A DNA stretch of 35,908 bases from positions 1 through 35,908 of IMG/VR virus record IMGVR_UViG_3300012920_000113; one strand, written 5' to 3'. The notes below the pieces were generated by a model. It did no database searches, was not told where the DNA came from, and saw nothing but the letters and a program-made list of their open reading frames with translations. The stretch is from a virus. The translations under genes and the position numbers were made by a program. Below are positions 1 to 7,257 of this stretch, in pieces (the first letter of the stretch is position 1; each line of letters begins with the position of its first letter).

Positions 1-102
1 ACAGTTTCTTGGTTAGTAATTGGTGAAAGACATGACCAACACATGAAAGATACTGATTGGACTGATTCTGATGGTAAAGTAATAGTAGAGCCTACAAAAT
101 GA
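1..102 (+). CDS. C-terminal end of a tail-fibre-like protein (partial)
   Basis: Frame 1 is open from the first base and ends at TGA 100-102. The 33 visible residues include TVSWLVIGER and an acidic DTDWTDSDGKVIVEP segment. The SWLVIGE stretch looks like the last beta-strand of a lectin-like fibre tip (H-type lectins end in a similar pattern). Its position just upstream of small fibre-associated genes and a coiled-coil tail supports a receptor-binding or fibre protein. The start lies outside the window, so length and domains cannot be judged. It could also be another tail appendage protein. Confidence 0.5.
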   Translation, partial: TVSWLVIGERHDQHMKDTDWTDSDGKVIVEPTK

Positions 103-176
103 TAAAAGCTATACAAGAACAACAAGAACAGATTGATGCCTTACAATCTGAAATTAACTTACTAAAAGGAGAATAA
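99..176 (+). CDS. 25-residue coiled-coil peptide, fibre-tail-like
   Basis: The start ATG overlaps the stop of the fibre gene as ATGA, so translation is probably coupled. The product (MIKAIQEQQEQIDALQS then EINLLKGE) is a single amphipathic helix. It resembles the coil that ends many phage fibres carrying an intramolecular chaperone, where the last residues typically read LIKAVQEQQ..IE.L. Here it sits in the -1 frame relative to the fibre, so it is either a separate peptide or the product of a frameshift at the ATGA overlap. The ribosome binding site of the next gene (AAAGGAG) lies in its last codons. Confidence 0.4.
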   Translation: MIKAIQEQQEQIDALQSEINLLKGE

Positions 177-178
177 AT

Positions 179-526
179 ATGGCAATATCTTACGAATGGG
201 ATTGTAAAACTTGTGATACATACCCAACAAAAAGCGGTAAATCAAATGTAGTGTATAACGTACATTGGAGGCTCACTGCAACAGACGATACTAATAAAGA
301 TAGTAATGGTAATAATTGGACTGCTGAGACATACGGCTCACAAGCCGTTAGCACAGATGATTTGTCTAATTTTATTAACTGGTCAAGTCTTACTAATGCT
401 GATGTACAAGGCTGGGTTGAAGCTGCATTAACTGCTGATACTGTCACTGCTATGAAAACATCATTAGATGCACAGATAGCTGAAAAAGTATCACCAACAA
501 GTGTTTTAAAAACTTTAAGTGAGTAA
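179..526 (+). CDS. small conserved phage protein next to the tail fibre (DUF7936-like)
   Basis: 115 residues, preceded by AAAGGAG. It has an N-terminal beta-rich half (ISYEWDCKT, VVYNVHWRLTATDD) and a helical C-terminus (DVQGWVEAAL, MKTSLDAQIAEK). The pattern VV..VHW.L...D...A.TYG.Q plus VQGWVEAAL is one I know from short proteins beside tail-fibre genes in marine phages (DUF7936 type, from memory). A virion or fibre-assembly role is inferred from position. No signal peptide or membrane segment is visible. Confidence 0.6.
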   Translation: MAISYEWDCKTCDTYPTKSGKSNVVYNVHWRLTATDDTNKDSNGNNWTAETYGSQAVSTDDLSNFINWSSLTNADVQGWVEAALTADTVTAMKTSLDAQIAEKVSPTSVLKTLSE

Positions 527-528
527 AA

Positions 529-777
529 ATGACTAAAGAAAACCAAGAACCAATAGTTATGTTAAATGATAAAGAAATGAAAGTTTCTGATTTAACTCCA
601 CAACAACAATATTTTCATTCGCAGATACTAGATTTATCGAATCAAGAATCACGAATACAATTTCAACTAGACCAAGTTAAGGCTAGTAAAAGCGTTTTTG
701 AAAAAGCATTTGTTGACTCAACAAAAGAGCAAGCAAATGAAATTTTAGAAACAGAAACCAAAACCCTAGAAAACTAA
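529..777 (+). CDS. small coiled-coil phage protein (DUF6447-like)
   Basis: 82 residues, two bases after the previous stop. The N-terminal strand VMLNDKEMKVSDLTPQQQ followed by a long helix (FHSQILDLSNQESRIQFQLDQVKAS) matches small DUF6447-type proteins seen beside fibre genes in marine phages (from memory). The acidic C-terminal half is a predicted coil. Its function is unknown; co-transcription with the fibre region suggests a structural or assembly accessory. Confidence 0.55.
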   Translation: MTKENQEPIVMLNDKEMKVSDLTPQQQYFHSQILDLSNQESRIQFQLDQVKASKSVFEKAFVDSTKEQANEILETETKTLEN

Positions 778-785
778 GGAGATAT

Positions 786-1064
786 ATGAAACATATAATA
801 ATATTAATAGGTGCTGTATTTATAACATCATGCGCGACTGTGGGTGCTGTTATAGATGGCGGTAAAGATTTAACAACAAGCGTTATAGATTCAACTGTCA
901 AAACAGCAGGTAACATAACAACTTCTGCTTTAGAAGATGTAAGTGGTGTCATTGATACTGTCGCAGAATCAACTGAAGGAATAGTTGATAATGTAGTAGA
1001 AGAAATAGACGAGCAAACAAATGAGTTGCAAGATACAGAAAAAGAGAAAGAGCAACAAAAATAA
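786..1064 (+). CDS. small lipoprotein
   Basis: 92 residues preceded by AAGGAGATAT. MKHIIILIGAVFITSC is a lipoprotein signal with the lipidated cysteine at residue 16. The mature part is a repetitive amphipathic helix (TTSVIDSTVKTAGN, TTSALEDVSGVIDT) ending in a Glu/Lys-rich tail. Together with the membrane proteins that follow it could be an outer-membrane spanin subunit or an entericidin-like lysis lipoprotein, but no partner inner-membrane spanin is clearly identifiable. The lipobox is seen directly; the role is inference. Confidence 0.6.
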   Translation: MKHIIILIGAVFITSCATVGAVIDGGKDLTTSVIDSTVKTAGNITTSALEDVSGVIDTVAESTEGIVDNVVEEIDEQTNELQDTEKEKEQQK

Positions 1065-1071
1065 ATAAATT

Positions 1072-1257
1072 ATGACTACAGTAAAAGAAGCTATGAGTCA
1101 TATTCAAGGACACGAAAGAGAATGTGCCATAAGATATGAGTACATAGAAAAAAGATTAGATGAAGGCTCTGCTAAATTTAAAAAATTAGAAATGCTTATA
1201 TGGGGCATTTATCCTTTTATAGTTGGTTCAGTATTTATAGCTAATTTACTTAACTAA
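1072..1257 (+). CDS. small membrane protein, holin-like
   Basis: 61 residues. An N-terminal coil (VKEAMSHIQGHERECAIRYEYIEKRLDEG) is followed by one C-terminal transmembrane helix (LIWGIYPFIVGSVFIANLLN). This HEKECAIRYENIEKRL plus one-TM layout is common among XhlA-like/holin-associated proteins of marine phages. It lies between the lipoprotein and a nuclease and may be an accessory lysis or superinfection-exclusion protein. A separate, better three-TM holin candidate lies at 6777. Confidence 0.5.
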   Translation: MTTVKEAMSHIQGHERECAIRYEYIEKRLDEGSAKFKKLEMLIWGIYPFIVGSVFIANLLN

Positions 1258-1258
1258 T

Positions 1259-1678
1259 ATGTACGAGTATGGTTGTAAAATTACAAGAGTAGTAGATGGA
1301 GATACTGTTGATGCTGATATTGATTTAGGATTTAGCATAAAATTTCAATCTAGAATTCGTTTGTATGGTATAGACACACCAGAAAGTAGGACTAGAAACT
1401 TAGATGAAAAAGCTAGAGGTAAGCTAGCATCTAAGTTTCTAGAAGATTCCATACAAAAAGCCTCTTCTGTAAAAGTTAAAACTAAACTAGATAAAAAAGG
1501 TAAATTTGGTAGAGTTCTTGGTTCTATAATTGCTGATGACATTGACTTAAATCAAGCCATGATTGATAAACATTTAGCTGTAAAATATTTCGGTCAATCA
1601 AAAGAAGATATAGAGTCAGAACATTTAGTAAATAGACAAAAGCTAATAGATTTAGGATTATTTAATCCAGATGAATGA
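1259..1678 (+). CDS. thermonuclease (staphylococcal nuclease fold)
   Basis: 139 residues covering a complete SNase domain. The signature motifs are all present: RVVDGDTVDADID (residues 10-22), RIRLYGIDTPE with Arg34, Asp39 and Glu42, and KGKFGRVLG with Arg85. These correspond to the catalytic Arg35, Glu43 and Arg87 of the staphylococcal enzyme, so it should be an active Ca2+-dependent DNA/RNA endonuclease. There is no signal peptide, so it would act in the cytoplasm, for example on host DNA or RNA. It starts two bases after the previous stop without a clear Shine-Dalgarno and overlaps the next gene by 8 bp. Confidence 0.88.
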   Translation: MYEYGCKITRVVDGDTVDADIDLGFSIKFQSRIRLYGIDTPESRTRNLDEKARGKLASKFLEDSIQKASSVKVKTKLDKKGKFGRVLGSIIADDIDLNQAMIDKHLAVKYFGQSKEDIESEHLVNRQKLIDLGLFNPDE

Positions 1679-2021
1679 AATAGTAGTATTTATTCAAGAA
1701 GTTGGTTTTCCTATAGCAGCAGCCATAGGTTTAGGTTGGTTTATTTATAAACTTGTTATAAGAATTGTTGACGGCATGGAAACAAAATTAGATATTGTTG
1801 ATGAAAAAGTAGCACAACAAATCAATGCTATAGAGGAAAGGTTAGGCACAAAACTTGATACACAACATGGTATTTTAGTAGCATTAATAGATAGAGTTAG
1901 AAGTTTAGACAATGAAATTATACGACAAGATACTTTAATTAAAACTATATTAGGAGTCCCACAACTTATAGATAGTAATAAAATAGCTAAGGCAGATAGA
2001 GATGACCAAAGAAAAGACTAA
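1671..2021 (+). CDS. membrane-anchored coiled-coil protein
   Basis: 116 residues. A single N-terminal transmembrane helix (VGFPIAAAIGLGWFIYKLVI, residues 11-30) is followed by a long coiled coil (DGMETKLDIVDEKVAQQIN to IDRVRSLDNEIIRQD). Topology suggests a holin-accessory or DUF-type phage membrane protein. It overlaps the nuclease before it by 8 bp and csgF after it by 20 bp, so it belongs to the same coupled operon. No specific function is recognised. Confidence 0.55.
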   Translation: MNEIVVFIQEVGFPIAAAIGLGWFIYKLVIRIVDGMETKLDIVDEKVAQQINAIEERLGTKLDTQHGILVALIDRVRSLDNEIIRQDTLIKTILGVPQLIDSNKIAKADRDDQRKD

Positions 2022-2511
2022 ACAAAAAATACAAGATGAAATAGTAAAAACTAAAATAGCTACGTGGTTTTTACTTATGGGATTAATTATGTTTGTTTTT
2101 ATTCTTGCACAAAATATATATGCAGATACCATAACTTTTAAATTTAAATCTCCTAGTTTTAATGGAGTAGGAACATCAAGTCACTACTTAACTATAGAAA
2201 ATCAAGAATACACTCGTAAGTTGACTATAAAAGAAGAAATAAAAGCTTTGCAAGATGAGATAGAAAGAGAAAAAGAGAATTCTACACTTGCTAGGTTTAT
2301 GCGTAATCTGGAATCAAGAGTCTATGCAGAACTATCAAGACAGTTAGTAAATAATTTATTTGGTGAAACACCGCAAAGCGAAGGTGTCATTACTTTAGAG
2401 GGCAATACTATTGAATATACTAGTGATGGCGTAACATTAACTTTAAAAATAACGGAAGCAGATGGGACAGTCACAGAAATTGTTATACCTATTGGTACCT
2501 TTACTTTCTAG
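2002..2511 (+). CDS. csgF: curli secretion accessory protein CsgF
   Basis: 169 residues. A charged 18-residue N-terminus and one hydrophobic segment (WFLLMGLIMFVFILAQNIYA) form a long signal peptide, probably cleaved before DTITF. The mature start TITFKFKSPSFNG matches the CsgF start TMTFQFRNPNFGG, the part that inserts into the CsgG pore. It is followed by a helix (RFMRNLESRVYAELSRQLV, like the CsgF NFTQAIQSQIL helix) and a beta C-terminal domain (GNTIEYTSDGVTLTLKITEADG). CsgF couples the CsgG pore to curlin nucleation at the cell surface. The last 50 bp also encode the csgG signal peptide in another frame. Assignment is by motif order and by the csgG neighbour. Confidence 0.85.
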   Translation: MTKEKTKQKIQDEIVKTKIATWFLLMGLIMFVFILAQNIYADTITFKFKSPSFNGVGTSSHYLTIENQEYTRKLTIKEEIKALQDEIEREKENSTLARFMRNLESRVYAELSRQLVNNLFGETPQSEGVITLEGNTIEYTSDGVTLTLKITEADGTVTEIVIPIGTFTF

Positions 2512-3334
2512 TTGTTCTATATTTAATCAGTTAGAGGATACTTACGAACATAGATTTCAAGAACATAACATAGTAAATATATCTGAATTACAATCAGTTG
2601 AACTAGCAAATGTTCCAAAGCCAATTATAAAACCTGTAGTAGCTGTATATCCAATGGCATTTACAGACCAAACAGGTCAAAGAAAAAGCAATAGTGAATT
2701 CGCTTTATTTAGCACTGCTATAACTCAACAACCAAATGCCTTACTCATAAGAGCATTAAAACATGCTGGAAATGGAGATTTTTTTACAGTAGTTGAAAGA
2801 GTTGGATTAGATAATTTAACAAAAGAAAGACAGCTAATAAGGTCTGCAAGAGAACAAAGTATTTCAGAAGATGAAAAGAAAAAAGCACTAAGACCTTTAT
2901 TATTTGCAGGAGTTTTAATCGAAGGTGCAGTTATATCTTATGAAACTAATCTTGCTACAGGAGGCATTGGAGCTAGGTATTTAGGTATTGGTTCTAGTGT
3001 TCAGTATAGAGAAGATAGTATAACTATAACCTTACGCATGGTATCAGTAGCTACAGGAGAAATACTGATAGAAGTAATGACTGAAAAAACCATATTTAGT
3101 TATGGTAAATCAGAAGATGTATTTCGATTTATAGAAGCGGGAACAGAACTAGTTGAAATAGAAATGGGTAACTCCAGAAATGAATCAACAACTATAGCTT
3201 TAATGAAAGCAATAGAAAGTGCTGTATTAAAAATTATAAATGTCGGTTATGACAGGAGTTTTTGGAAACATGAAAAAATTAAAATTAATGAGCCTGATTG
3301 TGATGATGACTGCATTGCAAACATACGGGGCTGA
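2462..3334 (+). CDS. csgG: curli secretion pore lipoprotein CsgG
   Basis: 290 residues. The signal ends in the lipobox LLSSC with Cys18. The body follows CsgG closely: VAVYPMAFTDQTGQRK, FSTAITQQPNALLIRALK, FFTVVERVGLDNLTKERQLI, GAVISYETNLATGGIGARYLG, QYREDSITITLRMVSVATGEI, then VFRFIEAG and IESAVLKIINVGYDRSFW. CsgG forms a nonameric outer-membrane channel that exports curli subunits (type VIII secretion). By eye the constriction Phe (E. coli mature Phe56) is kept in LFSTA, while Tyr51 and Asn55 appear to be Ser and Leu. It starts inside csgF and overlaps the next gene, so translation is coupled. Confidence 0.93.
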   Translation: MGQSQKLLYLLVPLLSSCSIFNQLEDTYEHRFQEHNIVNISELQSVELANVPKPIIKPVVAVYPMAFTDQTGQRKSNSEFALFSTAITQQPNALLIRALKHAGNGDFFTVVERVGLDNLTKERQLIRSAREQSISEDEKKKALRPLLFAGVLIEGAVISYETNLATGGIGARYLGIGSSVQYREDSITITLRMVSVATGEILIEVMTEKTIFSYGKSEDVFRFIEAGTELVEIEMGNSRNESTTIALMKAIESAVLKIINVGYDRSFWKHEKIKINEPDCDDDCIANIRG

Positions 3335-4001
3335 TAACGAAATATACGTAGACCAATCTGGTACAGGTGCAAATATAGACCTAGAACAGCTTGGTATATC
3401 TAATATTATAGGTGGTTTAAATTCAACAGCAGGCAGTTTAAATCCTTTTGATTTAGACGGTAATACTATGACACTTGATATTAATATGATTGGTGCTACT
3501 AATAAATTTTTAGGTGACATATTTGCTGATAATTTTACTGGTTTTTATGAGTTTGATGGTGGAACTAATACTTTTACTATACAAGTAGACCCAACAGATA
3601 CTTACAGTTCTGATGGTTCTAATCAATATGTAGATGTAACTGGTAGTGGAAATACATTTACTCTTAATCAAGGAACTAGTGCTATGGCAACAAACTTAGA
3701 CTTAGATTGGATTATAAATGGTTCTAATAATAGTATTACATCAAATATAAATATTGATGGTGCTACAAACTATATGGATATAGATGGTTCTGATAATGCA
3801 GTGACATATACAGGAACAGGTGTAACTGCTTCTGCAGGTGGATATTTTTATTTAGACCACACAGGCGGTTCACGAACATTTAATATTTCACAATTAAGCA
3901 CGCAAGATAATGACTGGCTCAAAATTATATCCGTTTCTGGCACTGCTGCTTCTACTGTTTGCGTCATTCAAAACGACCAAGGTACAAGCACAAGCTGTTA
4001 A
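3270..4001 (+). CDS. secreted curlin-like repeat protein, candidate CsgG substrate
   Basis: I start at ATG 3270 because MKKLKLMSLIVMMTALQTYG is a proper signal peptide; the frame also has an ATG at 3240 that would bury it. 243 residues. The mature N-terminus reads NEIYVDQSGTGANIDLEQLG then ISN, which is the curlin pattern N.I.V.Q.G..N....Q.G..N. The rest is Asn/Gly/Thr/Ser-rich with repeating TFTLNQGT, NNSITSNINID, DNAVTYTGTG and TFNISQLSTQ strands and almost no Lys or Arg. It ends in two Cys. Position directly after csgG makes it the likely exported amyloid-type or adhesive subunit. This is inference; it is longer and less regular than CsgA. Confidence 0.65.
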   Translation: MKKLKLMSLIVMMTALQTYGADNEIYVDQSGTGANIDLEQLGISNIIGGLNSTAGSLNPFDLDGNTMTLDINMIGATNKFLGDIFADNFTGFYEFDGGTNTFTIQVDPTDTYSSDGSNQYVDVTGSGNTFTLNQGTSAMATNLDLDWIINGSNNSITSNINIDGATNYMDIDGSDNAVTYTGTGVTASAGGYFYLDHTGGSRTFNISQLSTQDNDWLKIISVSGTAASTVCVIQNDQGTSTSC

Positions 4002-5028
4002 TATAGGAGATATATCTGAATTAAACGGCACAGCACAAATCATAAGAGATAAACCTTATGATGCTAATTTAAAATTTGCAGTACAAAGTAATGATGAAGC
4101 CATAACTACTGATGGTAGAATGGCTATAACATTTTTAGATGAGTCTACAGTAAGATTGACAGAGCATAGTCAATTACTAATAGATGAATATATTTATGAC
4201 CCAGACCCTTCTAAAACAAAAATGGCACTTACTTTTGGATTAGGAACTGCAAGATTTATAACAGGTAATTTAAATCGTATAGATAAACAAAACATTAGTT
4301 TAAAAACTCCAACTGCAAACATAGCTATACGTGGAACAGACTTTACAGCAACCGTAGATGAATTAGGTCGAAGCCTTATAATACTTTTACCTGATGCTTT
4401 TGGTTTATCAAGTGGTGAAATAGAAGTGGTAACTGCTATGGGAACTGTGGTATTAAATAAACCCTATGAGGCTACTACAGTAAGCGTGTTTGAATCTGCA
4501 CCTACTAAACCAGTTATTTTAGATTTAACTTTAGACGTTATAGATAATATGCTTATCGTAACTCCACCTAAAGAAGAAATAGTTTTAGAGGAAGAAACTA
4601 CAACATCAAAAACTGATAGTGTTTTAGATTTTAATGATTTAGATATAGATTATCTTGCAGAAGATTATTTAAAAGAAGATAGTCTTGAATTTACAGAACT
4701 AGATATAAATTATTTAGATGTAAATTATTTAGAAGATTTATTAAACGTTATAGATGCCTTAGCAATAGAAGAAGAAGAAGATGTGCTAGCTCAAGCTACT
4801 ACTACACAAATAACAGGCACTTTATTAGGTAAAGACCCAGATACTCAGATAACAACTTTTATTACAGGTAATATTGTTAGCTTACGTAGAGAGGTAAATG
4901 AAAGCGTTAGAATAGATGTAAATGGTAGTAATGCTTATACTGTAATATTAATACAAGATGGTGTTTCTAATGTAGTAAAAATTAATGGTGGTAGTGATTC
5001 TATAATAACTATAACTCAGAGTGATTAA
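3910..5028 (+). CDS. secreted FecR-domain protein with a curlin-like C-terminus
   Basis: 372 residues with a cleavable signal (SKLYPFLALLLLLFASF...VQAQA). Residues about 30-200 form a FecR-type domain: IGDISELNGTAQIIRDK, AITFLDESTVRLTEHSQLLI, GLGTARFITGNL and TPTANIAIRGTDFTATVDE. An acidic linker with repeated DxDYL motifs (LDIDYLAEDYL, LDINYLDVNYL) follows. The last 60 residues (RIDVNGSNAYTVILIQDG then VSNVVKINGGSDSIITITQ) again show the curlin N.....Q.G..N spacing. FecR proteins often neighbour CHASE2 cyclases. Here it may be a periplasmic sensor or a second curli component. It overlaps the previous gene by 92 bp. Confidence 0.75.
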   Translation: MTGSKLYPFLALLLLLFASFKTTKVQAQAVNIGDISELNGTAQIIRDKPYDANLKFAVQSNDEAITTDGRMAITFLDESTVRLTEHSQLLIDEYIYDPDPSKTKMALTFGLGTARFITGNLNRIDKQNISLKTPTANIAIRGTDFTATVDELGRSLIILLPDAFGLSSGEIEVVTAMGTVVLNKPYEATTVSVFESAPTKPVILDLTLDVIDNMLIVTPPKEEIVLEEETTTSKTDSVLDFNDLDIDYLAEDYLKEDSLEFTELDINYLDVNYLEDLLNVIDALAIEEEEDVLAQATTTQITGTLLGKDPDTQITTFITGNIVSLRREVNESVRIDVNGSNAYTVILIQDGVSNVVKINGGSDSIITITQSD

Positions 5029-6780
5029 ATGAATAAATTAATATTACCATTAATCATATTACTTAGTTTGCCTTTGTTATTTAAATCTACACCTACAGAA
5101 ATTATAAAGCTAAAAACGTTTGACGCTTTTATAAAAACACCAAAACCTTCAGATAATTTTGTCATACTTAATATTACTGAAGAAGATGTAGAAAGAGAGG
5201 GTGGTTATCCACTACCTAGAAAAAGACTTGCAGAGATACAAATAGATTTACTAAACAATGGTGCAATAGGTGTGGGTTGGGTTATAAGTTTTCCACAACC
5301 AGATAGAACTGGAGGTGATGAAATATTTGCCTCAGCACTAGGATATGCACCATCAGTTTTAGCAATGTTTGAAGATGGTAAAGGTAATTATCCAAAAGCT
5401 TCAGGAACAGTTGTAAAAGGTAAAGATAATGGTGGTATAATAAGTTTGGGAGTTAAGGAGAACCTACCTCTTTTATCCAATCAAGCACTACAAGGTTTAG
5501 CCATTGCTCCCACTGATATAGACCAGCTTGTAAGAAGAATACCTTTATTAGTAAAAACACCAAACAACGAGTGGATACCTAGTTTTGGTACACAAATATA
5601 TAAATCATTGCTAGATGTAAAAACTTACATTATAAAAACAAATGATAATGGTATAGAGGAAATATCAATACAGGGAATACCACCTGTTAAGACAGATAGC
5701 TTAGGGCGTAAATGGATAAGTTGGGTTAATACAGAGCAGACAACATTAGAAGAAATGTATGTAGCAGGTAAGTTTGTATTTATAGGTGTTACTGCTAACG
5801 GAGTTATGCCACAAGTAGCAACACCTGTAGGTTTGTTAGAGCCTCATAAAATACAAGCAGCACTTGCTGAATCAATATTAATACAAGATAGTCCTTATAT
5901 ACCTGATTGGAGTTTAGCTCTTGAATTATTAATTCTAGTGATAACTGTAATTTTAGTTTGGTATTCAATAAATATTTTTGGAGTATGGTTAGGATTAGTA
6001 TTCACTGGTGTATATTTTTTATCTACTGGTTTTATAGGCTATAAACTCATAACTAGTAGTTTATTAATAGATGTAACATGGACTCTAATATCACAGTTTA
6101 TTACAGGATTTATAGGATTTTATTTAAGATTTAAACAACAGTATCAATTAAGACAACAAATAAAAAAACAGTTTGAACATTATCTAGACCCAAGACAAGT
6201 AAAACAATTACAAGATAATCCAGAATTATTAAAACTTGGAGGAGAACGTAAATACTGTACTTTTTTATTTACAGATGTTAGAGGTTTTACTAATCTATCT
6301 GAAAAATTAGAGCCTGAAGAAGTAACAAAAATTATGAACAAAGCTCTTACCATACAAGCTAATGCTGTAAAAAAATATGGTGGTATGGTAGATAAGTATA
6401 TTGGCGATGCAATGATGGCAATTTTTAATGCACCAATAGATTTAGATATGCACGAAGATAGAGCAATATTAACTGCTATAGAAATAAAAAAAGAAATGCA
6501 AAAAGCAAATTTAGGTATTGCCATAGGAATAGGAATTAATAGCGGTAATGCTGTGATAGGAAATATGGGTAGCGATACTAGATTTGATTTTACTGCAATA
6601 GGAAGTGATGTAAATTTAGCAGCTAGATGTGAAAGTAGTTGTAAAGAAGTAGGAGAAGATATAATCATTGCACAGAATACTGCTACACAAACGGATATAA
6701 AATTAATGAAATTAAAACCTATAGCAATGAAAGGCATTGCTAAACCAGTTGAAATTTATACAGTACAGGAGTCAACATGA
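5029..6780 (+). CDS. CHASE2-sensor class III adenylate/guanylate cyclase
   Basis: 583 residues. N-terminal TM (about 4-20), extracytoplasmic CHASE2 domain (about 21-290, with ITEEDVEREGGYPLPRKRLA and NNGAIGVGWVISFPQPDR), three TM helices (about 293-365), and a C-terminal class III cyclase domain. Metal-binding Asp are in FTDVRGFT (about 416) and KYIGDAMMAIF (about 460). GIGINSGNAVIGNMGS and DFTAIGSDVNLAARCE supply nucleotide-binding and transition-state residues. The Asp of DFTAIG favours ATP. It should make cyclic nucleotide in response to a periplasmic cue. It starts immediately after the FecR stop and overlaps the holin by 4 bp (ATGA). A copy of the dispersed palindrome lies in the codons of its second TM. 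Confidence 0.9.
   Translation: MNKLILPLIILLSLPLLFKSTPTEIIKLKTFDAFIKTPKPSDNFVILNITEEDVEREGGYPLPRKRLAEIQIDLLNNGAIGVGWVISFPQPDRTGGDEIFASALGYAPSVLAMFEDGKGNYPKASGTVVKGKDNGGIISLGVKENLPLLSNQALQGLAIAPTDIDQLVRRIPLLVKTPNNEWIPSFGTQIYKSLLDVKTYIIKTNDNGIEEISIQGIPPVKTDSLGRKWISWVNTEQTTLEEMYVAGKFVFIGVTANGVMPQVATPVGLLEPHKIQAALAESILIQDSPYIPDWSLALELLILVITVILVWYSINIFGVWLGLVFTGVYFLSTGFIGYKLITSSLLIDVTWTLISQFITGFIGFYLRFKQQYQLRQQIKKQFEHYLDPRQVKQLQDNPELLKLGGERKYCTFLFTDVRGFTNLSEKLEPEEVTKIMNKALTIQANAVKKYGGMVDKYIGDAMMAIFNAPIDLDMHEDRAILTAIEIKKEMQKANLGIAIGIGINSGNAVIGNMGSDTRFDFTAIGSDVNLAARCESSCKEVGEDIIIAQNTATQTDIKLMKLKPIAMKGIAKPVEIYTVQEST
5993..6023. repeat. dispersed palindrome copy in the cyclase gene
   Basis: GATTAGTATTCACTGGTG then TATATTTTTTATC. 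The first 18 bases match the reverse complement of the 30471-30503 copy with one mismatch. In frame it encodes VFTGVYF of a TM helix. Confidence 0.55.
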
Positions 6781-7256
6781 AAGGATTGTTTAAAAATATT
6801 ATTGGTGCAGTAGCTCCAACATTAGGAACAGCAATAGGAGGTCCTATGGGTGGCATGGCTGCTAATATGATTGCAGATGTTTTAGGTGTGCCTAATGACC
6901 AAAAGTCTATAGAAACAGCTATACAAAATGCTACTCCAGAACAAATGTTGGAGCTCAAAAAAGCAGAACAAGCTTTTGAAGTACAAATGAAAGAGCTTGA
7001 CGTAGATGTTTTTGAGTTAGAAGTAGCTGATAAACAAAATGCAAGAAGCATGTTTAGTAAAGATTGGACAGCAAGAATTATAGGTATAGCTACTATAGCT
7101 GGATTTTTGGGTTACATATTTTTAGTTACTTTACAACCACCAGAGCAAAACAGCGAAGCATTAATTAATTTAGTGCTTGGTTATTTAGGAGGATTAGCGA
7201 GTGCAATTATTTCGTTTTATTTCGGAGCATCTCATACCCCCGATAAAGGAGAGTAA
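6777..7256 (+). CDS. holin (three-TM, gene-transfer-agent type)
   Basis: 159 residues with AGGAG five bases before the ATG. It has a Gly/Ala-rich N-terminal helix (IGAVAPTLGTAIGGPMGGMA), a charged coil (MLELKKAEQAFEVQMKELDVD), the DKQNARSMFSKDWTARIIG segment, then two TM helices (IIGIATIAGFLGYIFLVT and LVLGYLGGLASAIISFYFG). This order is that of the Holin_3TM family found in gene transfer agents and many phages. It is followed directly by the endolysin, as expected for a lysis pair. Confidence 0.8.
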   Translation: MKGLFKNIIGAVAPTLGTAIGGPMGGMAANMIADVLGVPNDQKSIETAIQNATPEQMLELKKAEQAFEVQMKELDVDVFELEVADKQNARSMFSKDWTARIIGIATIAGFLGYIFLVTLQPPEQNSEALINLVLGYLGGLASAIISFYFGASHTPDKGE

Positions 7257-7257
7257 A

